The notes under the pieces: generated by a model | Databases searched by the model: none | The model's input: only the letters and a program-made list of their open reading frames with translations | Told to the model about the DNA's origin: nothing | NCBI GenBank assembly: GCA_022837485.1 | Contig: JALHHH010000006.1 | Span: forward strand, 1-64,000 | Direction of reading: 5' to 3' | DNA from: Bacteroidales bacterium | GTDB lineage: Bacteria > Bacteroidota > Bacteroidia > Bacteroidales > Lentimicrobiaceae | Length of the DNA: 64,000 nucleotides | Shown here: positions 8,127-17,076 of the stretch, one piece after another | Layout: the number at the start of each line of letters is the position of its first letter | Position numbering within the stretch: the stretch's first letter is position 1 | Translations under genes and position numbers: made by a program

Positions 8127-9851
8127 ATGTATCAGGATCTCAGCGAACAGGAAGCAATACGAAGAGAATCACTTAAGGAACTCCAGAATCTTGGAATCAA
8201 TCCATACCCCGCCGAAGCCTTTGATGTAACGATTTCTACTGCCGAAATTCACCAAAATTTTCCTGACAATCATTCATTGTATCGGGAAATCAGCATTGCT
8301 GGCCGGATTATGACCCGCAGAATAATGGGTGCGGCGTCTTTTGTCGACCTGCAGGACGCTTCCGGCAGGATACAGTTATACATAAAACGCGATGAAATTT
8401 GTCCGGGAGAGGATAAAACGTTGTACAACACTGTGTTTAAACGCCTGCTCGACATAGGCGATATCATTGGTGTTACCGGTTTTGTGTTTATAACGCAGAT
8501 GGGAGAAATATCCATTCATGTTAAATCACTCAAACTTCTGAGTAAATCGCTGCGGGTCTTACCCGTTGTCAAGGAAAAGGATGATCAGGTTTTTGATGCG
8601 TTCAGCGATCCGGAAGCCCGTTATCGTCAGCGCTACGTCGATTTGATCGTAAATCCTGAGGTGCGCGATATTTTTGTCAAGCGCAGCCAGATTATAAATA
8701 CCATGCGGTCGTTCTTCAACCAGCGCGGTTATCTGGAAGTGGAAACGCCCATACTTCAGCCCATCCCCGGAGGAGCGGCAGCACGTCCGTTTATCACCCA
8801 CCACAACGCACTCGATATGCCTCTTTATCTGCGTATAGCAAATGAGCTTTACCTCAAAAAGCTCATTGTCGGGGGATTCGACGGCGTATATGAATTTGCA
8901 AAAGACTTCCGTAACGAAGGTATGGATCGCACCCATAACCCGGAGTTTACCGTTCTGGAAATTTACGTTGCATACAAGGATTACCTCTGGATGATGGATT
9001 TCACCGAGGAAATGCTGGTTAACGTTGCTCAGGCTCTGCACGGTAAATCCGAAGTTGAACTCGGCGACCGTATCATCAACTTTGGCCGTCCTTTCAGGCG
9101 ACTGACCATGACGGATGCCATAAAGGAATACGCCGGCATTGATATTTCAGGAAAGACGGAAGACGAACTGAGGGCTGTATGCAGGGACTTAGGCATTGAA
9201 ACCACCGGAGCCATGGGCAAAGGCAAGCTTATCGATGCGATTTTCGGAGAGAAGTGCGAGGAGCATCTGATTCAGCCAACGTTTATTATGGACTATCCCA
9301 TCGAAATGTCGCCCCTTTGCAAGCGCCACCGCAGCAACCCCGAGCTTACCGAACGCTTTGAGTTGTTTGTGAACGGCAAGGAGCTTTGCAATGCTTATTC
9401 CGAGCTTAACGACCCCATCGACCAGCTGGGCCGTTTTCAGGATCAGCTCCGGCTTTCGCAGAAAGGCGACGACGAAGCTATGTTTATCGATATGGACTTT
9501 GTACGTGCACTCGAATACGGAATGCCTACCTGCTCTGGAATGGGAATCGGTATCGACAGGCTGACTATGTTTCTCACCAACCAGCCTTCCATTCAGGATG
9601 TTCTTTTCTTCCCACAGATGCGACCCGAAAAGCCTGCCGTACCTGCCGGCGATTCCGATCAGACCTTTATGGATGCAGGGGTTCCCGAAGAATGGGTTCC
9701 GGTTCTTCGCAAATACGGGTTTAAAACCCTTGCAGGCCTCAGGGAGGCAAATCCAAACAAACTGCTGAACGATCTGGGCGGGCTGCGAAAGAAAATGAAG
9801 CTTGAAATACCTGCCCTTAAACTTGAAGAAATCAAGGCCTGGATGGGTTAA
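8127..9851 (+). CDS. lysS: Lysyl-tRNA synthetase, class II
   Basis: 574-residue class II aminoacyl-tRNA synthetase that charges tRNA-Lys. It has an N-terminal OB-fold anticodon-binding domain (about 55-150, with SIAGRIMTRRIMGAASFVDL), then the class II core: motif 1 around RSFFNQRGYLEVETPIL, motif 2 FAKDFRNEGMDRTHNPEFT, and motif 3 GMGIGIDRLTMFLT near the end of the core. After the core there is an extension of about 75 residues (VPVLRKYGFKTLAGLREANP and on) that resembles a helix-hairpin-helix unit; such an extension is known in Bacteroidota LysRS. ATG 8127 was chosen over TTG 8034 because a -7 element lies between them. Confidence 0.96.
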   Translation: MYQDLSEQEAIRRESLKELQNLGINPYPAEAFDVTISTAEIHQNFPDNHSLYREISIAGRIMTRRIMGAASFVDLQDASGRIQLYIKRDEICPGEDKTLYNTVFKRLLDIGDIIGVTGFVFITQMGEISIHVKSLKLLSKSLRVLPVVKEKDDQVFDAFSDPEARYRQRYVDLIVNPEVRDIFVKRSQIINTMRSFFNQRGYLEVETPILQPIPGGAAARPFITHHNALDMPLYLRIANELYLKKLIVGGFDGVYEFAKDFRNEGMDRTHNPEFTVLEIYVAYKDYLWMMDFTEEMLVNVAQALHGKSEVELGDRIINFGRPFRRLTMTDAIKEYAGIDISGKTEDELRAVCRDLGIETTGAMGKGKLIDAIFGEKCEEHLIQPTFIMDYPIEMSPLCKRHRSNPELTERFELFVNGKELCNAYSELNDPIDQLGRFQDQLRLSQKGDDEAMFIDMDFVRALEYGMPTCSGMGIGIDRLTMFLTNQPSIQDVLFFPQMRPEKPAVPAGDSDQTFMDAGVPEEWVPVLRKYGFKTLAGLREANPNKLLNDLGGLRKKMKLEIPALKLEEIKAWMG

Positions 9852-9911
9852 TAGCTTGATAATACAGCACTGTTTACACATGCAATATCTGGATCTAAAG
9901 AAAATACTGCA

Positions 9912-10874
9912 ATGAATGCACTTGAGCAATTAAAGCAATTTACACGTGTTGTTGCCGACACAGGCGATTTTGAATCGATCGAAGCTTACCGCCCCGTTGA
10001 CGCAACCACCAATCCGTCCCTGATTTATGCTTCAGCCAAAGAAGAGAAATACCGCCATCTTGCGGCAAAGGCAGCTAAAGAGGCCAGAGCGCTGAGTTCA
10101 GATCCCACGGAGCGTATGTCGCTTTGTCTCGACCGGGTTGCGGTAAACTTTGGACTTGAAATCCTGAAAATTGTCCCCGGAAGGGTAAGTACCGAAGTTG
10201 ATGCCCGACTTTCGTTTGATGTGGCAGGTACCATCGCCAAAGCCCGTACGCTTATTCGCCTTTACGAAGCTGCAGGAATCGGCAGGGAACGAATCCTTAT
10301 TAAAGTGGCTGCTACATGGGAAGGAATACGTGCTGCTGAAGTACTCGAAAAGGAAGGCATTCATTGCAATCTTACATTGCTGTTTTCTGAAATACAGGCC
10401 ATTGCCTGCGCTGAAGCCGGTGTTACGCTGATTTCACCGTTTGTTGGACGTATTCTTGACTGGTACAAAAAGGAAAAGAATTTCAATTCGTCCGTGCCGG
10501 CTGAAGATCCCGGAGTGGTTTCCGTAACCGGGATTTTCAACTACTACAAGAAATTCGGGTACACTACCGAGGTTATGGGCGCGAGCTTCAGAAATAAAGA
10601 TGAGATTATTGCCCTTGCGGGATGTGATCTCCTTACGGTTGCCCCATCGCTGCTGAAAGAACTGGAGTTGTCGGATGAAACGGTTGTTCGTATGCTTGAT
10701 CCGGAAAGGGCTGCAGACATGGATACGATTAAAATTCATGCAGATGAAGCTTCTTTCCGCTGGCTGATGAATGAAGATGCCATGGCAACCGATAAACTGG
10801 CCGATGGTATCCGGCGATTTACTGCTGACCTCCTGAAATTGGAGGACTTCCTGAAAACCACATTTTCGTTATAA
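9912..10874 (+). CDS. tal: Transaldolase
   Basis: 320-residue enzyme of the non-oxidative pentose phosphate pathway; it moves a dihydroxyacetone unit between sedoheptulose-7-phosphate and glyceraldehyde-3-phosphate. The N-terminus reads YRPVDATTNPSLIYASAKE, the classical DATTNPSL signature, and the Schiff-base lysine is in RILIKVAATWEGIRAAEVLE near residue 135. LTLLFSEIQAIACAEAG and SPFVGRILDWYK follow as in TalB-type enzymes. It lies 60 bases after lysS; a shared transcript is possible. A weak hairpin follows the stop. Confidence 0.96.
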   Translation: MNALEQLKQFTRVVADTGDFESIEAYRPVDATTNPSLIYASAKEEKYRHLAAKAAKEARALSSDPTERMSLCLDRVAVNFGLEILKIVPGRVSTEVDARLSFDVAGTIAKARTLIRLYEAAGIGRERILIKVAATWEGIRAAEVLEKEGIHCNLTLLFSEIQAIACAEAGVTLISPFVGRILDWYKKEKNFNSSVPAEDPGVVSVTGIFNYYKKFGYTTEVMGASFRNKDEIIALAGCDLLTVAPSLLKELELSDETVVRMLDPERAADMDTIKIHADEASFRWLMNEDAMATDKLADGIRRFTADLLKLEDFLKTTFSL

Positions 10875-10884
10875 ATAAATGCAG

Positions 10885-10905
10885 ATCCGCAACAAGCGGA
10901 TTTCT
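10885..10905 (+). terminator. Short hairpin after transaldolase
   Basis: ATCCGC (10885-10890), loop AACAA, GCGGAT (10896-10901), then TTCTT. A six-base stem with a weak T run; possibly an attenuating terminator. Confidence 0.45.
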
Positions 10906-10964
10906 TGAGCTGTAGCCGGGTTAGCCACTAATTATCTGAACATTACACTTTATAAATTCTAACC

Positions 10965-11888
10965 ATGAGTCTTGTTGTTGTTGGCACAGTTGCCTTTGAT
11001 TCCATTGAAACCCCTTTCGGGAAAGCCGATAAAATTTTGGGAGGGGCAGCAACCTATATTGGTCTTGCTGCCGGAAAGCTTAATGTAGATGCAAAAATCG
11101 TTTCTGTTATTGGCGGAGATTTTCCTGCGGCATATCTGAGTCTGTTGAATAAGAATGGAGTTGACACTTCCGGAATAAAAGTAGTTAACAATGGAAAGAC
11201 TTTTTTCTGGTCGGGGCGTTACCACAACGACATGAATACACGCGACACCCTGGTTACAGAATTGAATGTTCTGGCCGATTTTAATCCGGAGTTGCCCGAA
11301 TCGTACAAGAATTGTGAGTTTCTTATGCTGGGGAATCTCACCCCTGCCATCCAGCGGCACGTAATCCGGCAATTTCCCGTAAGGCCCAGGCTTATCGTAA
11401 TGGATACCATGAATTTCTGGATGAATACCGCCTGGGACGACTTACTGGATGTAATCTCCATGGTGGATGTTTTGACAATCAACGATGAAGAAGCCCGCCA
11501 GCTTTCGGGAGAATATTCCCTCGTCAGGGCTGCACGCAAAATCATTAGTATGGGTCCCCGGTTCCTCGTTATCAAGAAAGGCGAACACGGAGCATTGCTT
11601 TTTAATAAAGACAACGTCTTTTTCGCACCCGCCCTGCCGCTGGAAGAGGTGTTTGATCCCACCGGTGCCGGCGATACCTTTGCCGGCGGGTTTATCGGAT
11701 ATCTTGCCTGCTCGGGCGATGTAACCTTTGAGAATATGAAACGTGCCATTATCTTTGGTTCGGCCATGGCCTCGTTTACCGTTGAGAAGTTTGGAACCGT
11801 TGGTCTTCAGAATCTTGACATGACGGAACTGAACGAACGGATACGACAGTTCTCGGATATGGTTCAGTTCGATATCAGCCTCGACTGA
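10965..11888 (+). CDS. PfkB-family sugar/nucleoside kinase
   Basis: 307-residue ribokinase-fold kinase. The C-terminal PfkB signature DPTGAGDTFAGGFIGYL near residue 230 carries the catalytic aspartate and anion hole, and the N-terminal glycine-rich GGAATYIGLAAGKL near 27 is the usual substrate-binding segment. The lid segment includes YHNDMNTRDTLVTELNVL. These enzymes phosphorylate sugars, nucleosides or sugar phosphates; I cannot name the substrate. Bacteroidota genomes have many such copies near central carbon genes, and transaldolase lies immediately upstream. It is separated by 90 bases and a weak hairpin, so it may be transcribed alone. Confidence 0.88.
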   Translation: MSLVVVGTVAFDSIETPFGKADKILGGAATYIGLAAGKLNVDAKIVSVIGGDFPAAYLSLLNKNGVDTSGIKVVNNGKTFFWSGRYHNDMNTRDTLVTELNVLADFNPELPESYKNCEFLMLGNLTPAIQRHVIRQFPVRPRLIVMDTMNFWMNTAWDDLLDVISMVDVLTINDEEARQLSGEYSLVRAARKIISMGPRFLVIKKGEHGALLFNKDNVFFAPALPLEEVFDPTGAGDTFAGGFIGYLACSGDVTFENMKRAIIFGSAMASFTVEKFGTVGLQNLDMTELNERIRQFSDMVQFDISLD

Positions 11889-12009
11889 TAAGCCCGGCTT
11901 TCTCTGAATCGCACAGGGTATTCGTGGTCTGATTGCATGTTTTTAGTATGAAAATCAGTTCCCGGCATGCTGTTTTTTTCTCGCCCATTTTTTATATTAC
12001 AGATTTTTA

Positions 12010-12017
12010 TAACTTTG
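12010..12017 (+). promoter_or_regulatory. -7 element (TAACTTTG) for the EF-G2-like gene
   Basis: TAACTTTG matches TAnnTTTG and lies 43 bases before ATG 12061. The preceding 40 bases are T-rich without a clear TTG. Confidence 0.55.
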
Positions 12018-12060
12018 TCGCCTTTCCAGAATTGATTAATCATCATAACTTGCTAAAAAC

Positions 12061-14196
12061 ATGAAGGTTTACAAAACAAGCGAATTACGAAATATTGTCC
12101 TCATCGGGGGCGCTAAAACGGGTAAAACCACGCTGTCGGAATCCATTTTGTTTGAGTGTGGCGTCATCAACAGGCGCGGTTCAATCGAAGATAAAAATAC
12201 CGTATCGGATTACAGGGAAATAGAGCTTGAGCGTCAGAATTCCGTATCCGGAACCGTTCTTTATGCTGAATTCAAAGGGCATAAAATTAACCTGATCGAT
12301 ACCCCGGGTTTTGATGATTTCGTAGGAGAAGTGGTAGCCGGACTGAATGTGACGGAAGCAGCCTTTATGATGATTAACGGCCAGAATGGTGTTGAAGTAG
12401 GGACAGAAGTACAGTGGCGTCAGGCTAAAGCAGCCAATGCTCCTGTTGTTTTTCTGATCAATCATCTCGAGCATGAGAAATCAAGTTTTGAAGAAAGCCT
12501 GCGTCAGCTGAAAACCCAGTTCGGAGCAAACGTTGTTCCCGTGCAGTATCCTGTTAATGAAGGCCATAGCTTTGATTCCATCGTTGATGTTCTGCAGCAG
12601 AAGATGCTTAAGTATCCTTCCGGCGGAGGGAAAGCAGAGGTTCTCGATATCCCTGCCGATCAGAAAGAGAAAGCCGAAGAAATTCTCAACAGCCTGGTCG
12701 AAGCGGCCGCTGAGAACGATGAAGCACTTATGGAATCGTTCTTCGAAAACGGAACCCTTACTCCCGAGGAACTGAAAAAAGGACTCAAACTCGGTATCGT
12801 TAAAAGAGGACTCTTCCCGGTATTGTGTGTTGGAGCAAAGCCAAATTTTGGTATCGACGGAATGCTTGATTTCGTTATCAATTATATCCCTGCCCCAAAC
12901 GAAGTGGATGGCCGAAGCACTAAGGACGGAAAAGAGTTGAAATGCAATGCCGCAGAACCTGCCTCCGCACTCATTTTCAAGACTTCGATCGAGGAACACC
13001 TGGGCGAAATTTCATTCTTTAAAGTCTATGCCGGTGAAATTACCGAAGCTATGGATATGGTAAACGGAGTAAACTCTTCCAAAGAGCGCATCTCTCAGTT
13101 GTTTGCCGTTGCCGGGAAAAAACGCGAGAAGCTTGAAAAAGTTGTTGCCGGTGATATCGCAGCTACCATTAAACTAAAGAATGCCCGCACAAATCAAACG
13201 CTTAACAGTGTGAAGAACAGCGGCGATGTTATTGTGCCCATCGAATTCCCGGCTCCGAAAATTACCATGGCTGTCAAAGCAAAAAATACTTCGGACGATG
13301 AAAAACTGGGTGCTGCACTTACCGAACTTCAGAAGGTAGATCCCACCATCTCGATTGAGTATTCCAAGGAATTGAAACAGATCATTATGCGAGGTCAGGG
13401 TGAACTTCACCTCAACATCGCAAAATGGCACCTCGAAAACATCGAAAAAATTCCCATCGAGTATTACGCTCCCAGGATTCCTTACCGTGAAACCATTACC
13501 AAACCCGCAAAGGCAATGTACCGTCATAAAAAGCAATCGGGTGGTTCCGGACAGTTCGGTGAAGTTCATATGCTCATTCAGCCCTGGTCGGAAGGTATGA
13601 CCCCTCAGTCGGAATTCCCCATTCGCGGTACCGAAGAACACAACCTTTCATGGGGCGGTAAACTGGTTTTCAACAACTGTATTGTTGGTGGTTCTATCGA
13701 TGCCAGATTTATGCCGGCCATTCTCAAAGGTATCATGGAGAAGATCGAAGAAGGTCCGCTCACCGGATCCTATGCACGCGACATTGTTGTGAATATTTAC
13801 GATGGTAAAATGCACCCGGTTGACTCCAACGAACTTGCATTTAAACTTGCCGGTCGTACTGCTTTCAAGGAAGCATTTAAAAATGCAGGTCCCAAGATCC
13901 TCGAACCTATTTACGATGTTGAAGTTATGGTTCCCGGCGATCGCATGGGCGACATCATGACTGACCTCCAGGGCCGTCGAGCCATTATCATGGGTATGGA
14001 CAGTGAAGGTAACTACCAGATCGTAAGAGCTAAAGTTCCCCTTGCAGAAATGAACCGCTATTCAACCGCCCTCAGTTCGCTGACCAGCGGAAGCGGTACC
14101 TACTCACTGAAGTTTGCCGAGTATGCAATGGTTCCCGGAGACGTTCAGACCGCACTGCTCAAAGCTTACGAAGAACAGGAGAAAGAAGAGGAATAG
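12061..14196 (+). CDS. EF-G2-like elongation factor paralogue lacking the GTPase residues
   Basis: 711-residue protein with the five-domain EF-G plan. The P-loop is present (GGAKTGKTT, 16-24), but three other G-domain motifs deviate: the switch I RGITI segment reads RQNSVSG (58-64), the catalytic histidine of DTPGH is phenylalanine (DTPGFDDF, F84), and the NKxD base-specificity motif is NHLE (134-137). Domains II-V look intact, including SGGSGQFGEV and the EPIYDVEVMVPGDRMGDIMTDLQGRR segment of domains IV/V. It therefore resembles EF-G2 of Bacteroides, described as an EF-G paralogue that supports translation without GTP hydrolysis and matters under carbon limitation. That similarity is recalled from motifs, not searched. 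It has its own promoter and a strong terminator. Confidence 0.9.
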   Translation: MKVYKTSELRNIVLIGGAKTGKTTLSESILFECGVINRRGSIEDKNTVSDYREIELERQNSVSGTVLYAEFKGHKINLIDTPGFDDFVGEVVAGLNVTEAAFMMINGQNGVEVGTEVQWRQAKAANAPVVFLINHLEHEKSSFEESLRQLKTQFGANVVPVQYPVNEGHSFDSIVDVLQQKMLKYPSGGGKAEVLDIPADQKEKAEEILNSLVEAAAENDEALMESFFENGTLTPEELKKGLKLGIVKRGLFPVLCVGAKPNFGIDGMLDFVINYIPAPNEVDGRSTKDGKELKCNAAEPASALIFKTSIEEHLGEISFFKVYAGEITEAMDMVNGVNSSKERISQLFAVAGKKREKLEKVVAGDIAATIKLKNARTNQTLNSVKNSGDVIVPIEFPAPKITMAVKAKNTSDDEKLGAALTELQKVDPTISIEYSKELKQIIMRGQGELHLNIAKWHLENIEKIPIEYYAPRIPYRETITKPAKAMYRHKKQSGGSGQFGEVHMLIQPWSEGMTPQSEFPIRGTEEHNLSWGGKLVFNNCIVGGSIDARFMPAILKGIMEKIEEGPLTGSYARDIVVNIYDGKMHPVDSNELAFKLAGRTAFKEAFKNAGPKILEPIYDVEVMVPGDRMGDIMTDLQGRRAIIMGMDSEGNYQIVRAKVPLAEMNRYSTALSSLTSGSGTYSLKFAEYAMVPGDVQTALLKAYEEQEKEEE

Positions 14197-14218
14197 TCTT
14201 TCATTCCCTCAAAACCTT

Positions 14219-14246
14219 AAAACCCGGATGCTTTCCGGGTTTTTTT
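14219..14246 (+). terminator. Rho-independent terminator of the EF-G2-like gene
   Basis: AACCCGGA (14221-14228), five-base loop, TCCGGGTT (14234-14241), with a run of T to 14246 and A's in front of the stem. Confidence 0.9.
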
Positions 14247-14306
14247 GTGACCCGTCGCGCCGAATATAATCTCCCCCGGCTGTAACATTTATTGCAGCCA
14301 AATAAT

Positions 14307-14314
14307 TATCTTTG
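14307..14314 (+). promoter_or_regulatory. -7 element (TATCTTTG) for the GH30 gene
   Basis: Located 73 bases before ATG 14387 and overlapping the start of a longer open frame at 14312, which makes that longer start unlikely. Confidence 0.5.
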
Positions 14315-14386
14315 TCTATGCCAAGTTCGTGTAACAACTACACTAACCGGCTTGTTCCAATTCAAACACAATACAAATCATTAGTT

Positions 14387-15826
14387 ATGAAGAAAGTGAT
14401 TTTCGCCATTCTGTCATTTTTCAGTGCCCTGTCCGTTGTTCAGGCTCAGCCCGGTAAAGACTTGCCCGGGAAGGTCAGCATATATACCACAGCAATGGAT
14501 ACCGATTTGCGCCTAACCAATACGGGCAGCGCTGAGTTTGCCGATTTCGGACAGCCGCTCGAAACCCAGATTTGTGTTTTTGTTGATTCCGGTAAGACAT
14601 TCCAGACGTTTCTCGGTATAGGCGGAGCCATTACCGATGCCAGTGCTGAAACCTTTTACAAACTTCCTGAAAGCAGGCAAAAGGAGATACTGAGCGCGTA
14701 CTTCAATCGCGAGGAGGGCATAGGATATTCGCTTATCCGCACCAATATCCACAGCTGCGACTTCTCCAGCTACAGCTATACTTATGTCAAGGATTACGAT
14801 AAGGAACTAAACAGTTTCTCCATCGACCACGATAAAAAGTACCGGATCCCGATGATCAAAGCCGCAATGCAGGAAGCCGGCGGGGATGTTACTTTTTATG
14901 CCAGTCCCTGGAGTCCTCCGGCATGGATGAAGGATAACAACAACATGCTTCGTGGCGGCAAACTGAAAAAAGAGTTCTATCAGAGCTGGGCCGATTATTT
15001 TGTTAAGTTTATCCGGAGCTACGAACATGAAGGTATACCGGTATGGGGCATCACCATACAGAATGAACCCATGGCCACACAAACATGGGAAAGCTGCATT
15101 TTTACCGCGGAAGAGGAACGCGATTTTCTGAAATACAATCTGGGACCAACCATGCACAAGGCCGGTTTTGGGGATAAGAAAATTGTAATGTGGGACCACA
15201 ACCGCGACCTGATATATCAACGCGCCTCAACCTACTTCAGCGACCCGGATGTGGATAAATATGCCTGGGGTATTGGTTTCCACTGGTATGAAGACTGGAG
15301 CGGCGGGGTTCCGATGTTTGAAAATATCCGCAGGGTGCAGGAAGCTTATCCCGACAAGCATCTGCTGTTTACCGAAGGCTGTGCCGAGAGTTTCGATGCT
15401 ACCCGATATCAGGCCTGGGTGCTGGGCGAAGAATACGGACGCTCAATGATTCACGATTTCAACAACGGAGCCGTAGGATGGACCGACTGGAATATTCTGC
15501 TCGATGAAACAGGAGGACCCAATCATGTCGGGAACTTCTGCTTTGCTCCGGTTCATGGGATTACCGGCTCCGGCGAAGTAATCTACACGAATTCTTTTTA
15601 TTACATCGGCCACTTTTCAAAATTTATCCATCCCGGAGCCAGACGCATCATTGCCTCTCCCAGCCGCAGCCAGCTTATCAGCACCGCGTTCAAAAATCCC
15701 GACGGGTCAACAGTAGTAGTTATAATGAATGAGACTGAAAAGGCTACCGATTATTATCTCTGGATTGACGGTAAAGCGGCACCTTTAACCAGCCTGCCAA
15801 GGTCGATTATGACCCTGGTATTCTGA
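14387..15826 (+). CDS. Glycoside hydrolase family 30 enzyme (glucosylceramidase-like)
   Basis: 479-residue exported hydrolase. Residues 1-22 form a signal peptide (MKKVIFAILSFFSALSVVQA). The body is a GH30 (beta/alpha)8 barrel with a beta-sandwich: FLGIGGAITDASAETF near 67, SPWSPPAWMKDNNNM near 170, ITIQNEPMATQTWESC with the probable acid/base glutamate near 222, and LLFTEGCAES with the probable nucleophile near 325. GH30 members cleave beta-glucosidic or beta-1,6-glucan bonds; the WESC context is that of the glucosylceramidase/beta-1,6-glucanase branch. No lipobox or T9SS tail, so probably periplasmic. Start ATG 14387 fits the signal peptide; the frame upstream is not a leader. No SusCD pair is adjacent. 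Confidence 0.92.
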   Translation: MKKVIFAILSFFSALSVVQAQPGKDLPGKVSIYTTAMDTDLRLTNTGSAEFADFGQPLETQICVFVDSGKTFQTFLGIGGAITDASAETFYKLPESRQKEILSAYFNREEGIGYSLIRTNIHSCDFSSYSYTYVKDYDKELNSFSIDHDKKYRIPMIKAAMQEAGGDVTFYASPWSPPAWMKDNNNMLRGGKLKKEFYQSWADYFVKFIRSYEHEGIPVWGITIQNEPMATQTWESCIFTAEEERDFLKYNLGPTMHKAGFGDKKIVMWDHNRDLIYQRASTYFSDPDVDKYAWGIGFHWYEDWSGGVPMFENIRRVQEAYPDKHLLFTEGCAESFDATRYQAWVLGEEYGRSMIHDFNNGAVGWTDWNILLDETGGPNHVGNFCFAPVHGITGSGEVIYTNSFYYIGHFSKFIHPGARRIIASPSRSQLISTAFKNPDGSTVVVIMNETEKATDYYLWIDGKAAPLTSLPRSIMTLVF

Positions 15827-15853
15827 TGCGGGAACCTTTTCCCAACACTAATT

Positions 15854-15895
15854 CCGGATGTGTATTCAGGTAAATGCACATCCGGTTCTTATTTC
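15854..15895 (+). terminator. Terminator after the GH30 gene
   Basis: CCGGATGTG (15854-15862) pairs with CACATCCGG (15877-15885) and is followed by a T-rich run. It sits between two convergent genes. Confidence 0.75.
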
Positions 15896-15908
15896 TGCGT
15901 TTCCGGAA

Positions 15909-17027
15909 TCATATGCCGGAATGCGCCTCATTCAGGAATTGGTAATCGATGTAACCTTTCGGCCCGCGGGTATAAAACGTATCCTTGTCGGGCTCATTCA
16001 GAGGTGCATTCAGAGCAATTCGAGCCGGTAAGTCGGGGTTGGAGATAAAAAGACGCCCAAAAGCGACCAGATCGGCATGCCCGGCTTCTATAGCCACCCT
16101 TGCCGTTTCGGGTGTGTAGTTTCCCGCCGTTATAAGCGTTCCGGAATAGTATATGCGGAAATGCTTTGCAACATGCTGAATCATGTGCGGATGCCCGTCG
16201 AGCGGCAGCATGGGTTCTACCAGATGAAGATACGCCAGATTCCGTTTATCAAGTGCTGAAATCAGGTAACTGAATAATCCGGCCGGATCGGGGTCATCCA
16301 TACCATAACGGATATTTGAGGGTGATAGTCTGATTCCGGTTTTTTCACTCCCGATTTCTTCACAGATTGCATCGGTCACTTCCAGGGTAAGCCGGCAACG
16401 GTTTTCGATGCTGCCTCCGTACGCATCTGTCCTGGTATTCGAGGAGGAATGCATAAACTGGTCAAGCAGGTAGGAATTGGCGGCATGAATTTCCACCCCG
16501 TCGAATCCGGCAAATATGGCATTGCGGGCGGCTTTTCGGTAATCGTCTACTATCCCGGGAATTTCATCAAGCCCGAGAGGGCGTGCAACTTCCATTGGTT
16601 TCTTCCCTTCCGGCGTAGTGATGTAATCGCCTCCCGACAAGGCAGATGCCGATACCGGCAAGGCATTGTCCGGCTGAAGCAATGAATGTGAAACACGACC
16701 CACATGCCACAGTTGAAGAAAAATTAGTCCTCCTTTTTCATGCACGGCAGTTGTAACTTTTTTCCAGCCTTCGACCTGTTCATTTGTATGAATTCCAGGG
16801 GTATTCATATATCCGATTCCCTGCGGAGAAATCTGACTGGCTTCTGCTATTATTAGACCTGCACCGGCGCGCTGGGCATAATAAACGGCATTCATCTCAC
16901 CGGGCACATGGCCTTCACCTGCACGCCGGCGGGTCAGGGGTGCCATCACAATACGGTTTTTCAGTTCAAGGATTTCGGACTTGTAGCTGTCAAGCAGCGG
17001 GTTGTTTATCATTGTCAGGCTTTTCAA
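15909..17027 (-). CDS. NADH:flavin oxidoreductase, old yellow enzyme family
   Basis: 372-residue FMN-containing TIM-barrel reductase. Visible marks: IVMAPLTRRRA near residue 27 (FMN contact), LQLWHVGRVSH near 104, and VEIHAANSYLLDQFMHSSSNTRTDAYGGSIENRCR near 185 with the histidine/asparagine substrate pair and the proton-donor tyrosine, then SGTLITAGNY and DLVAFGRLFISNPDL for phosphate binding. It is of the NemA/N-ethylmaleimide reductase type, reducing activated C=C bonds; it lacks the C-terminal iron-sulfur and FAD domains of 2,4-dienoyl-CoA reductase. It follows the thiolase gene by 49 bases on the same strand and may join that operon, perhaps for unsaturated acyl substrates. A second start at 17012 is possible. 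Confidence 0.9.
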   Translation of the reverse strand: MKSLTMINNPLLDSYKSEILELKNRIVMAPLTRRRAGEGHVPGEMNAVYYAQRAGAGLIIAEASQISPQGIGYMNTPGIHTNEQVEGWKKVTTAVHEKGGLIFLQLWHVGRVSHSLLQPDNALPVSASALSGGDYITTPEGKKPMEVARPLGLDEIPGIVDDYRKAARNAIFAGFDGVEIHAANSYLLDQFMHSSSNTRTDAYGGSIENRCRLTLEVTDAICEEIGSEKTGIRLSPSNIRYGMDDPDPAGLFSYLISALDKRNLAYLHLVEPMLPLDGHPHMIQHVAKHFRIYYSGTLITAGNYTPETARVAIEAGHADLVAFGRLFISNPDLPARIALNAPLNEPDKDTFYTRGPKGYIDYQFLNEAHSGI

Positions 17028-17076
17028 TAAAATAGCGCGGCGCTAAAAGGCACCGTACCAGGTTAAGTAATTTCTG

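Noticed and set aside
9189..9929. Long minus-strand frame over lysS
   Set aside because: It is the antisense of conserved lysS coding sequence and has no recognisable protein features.
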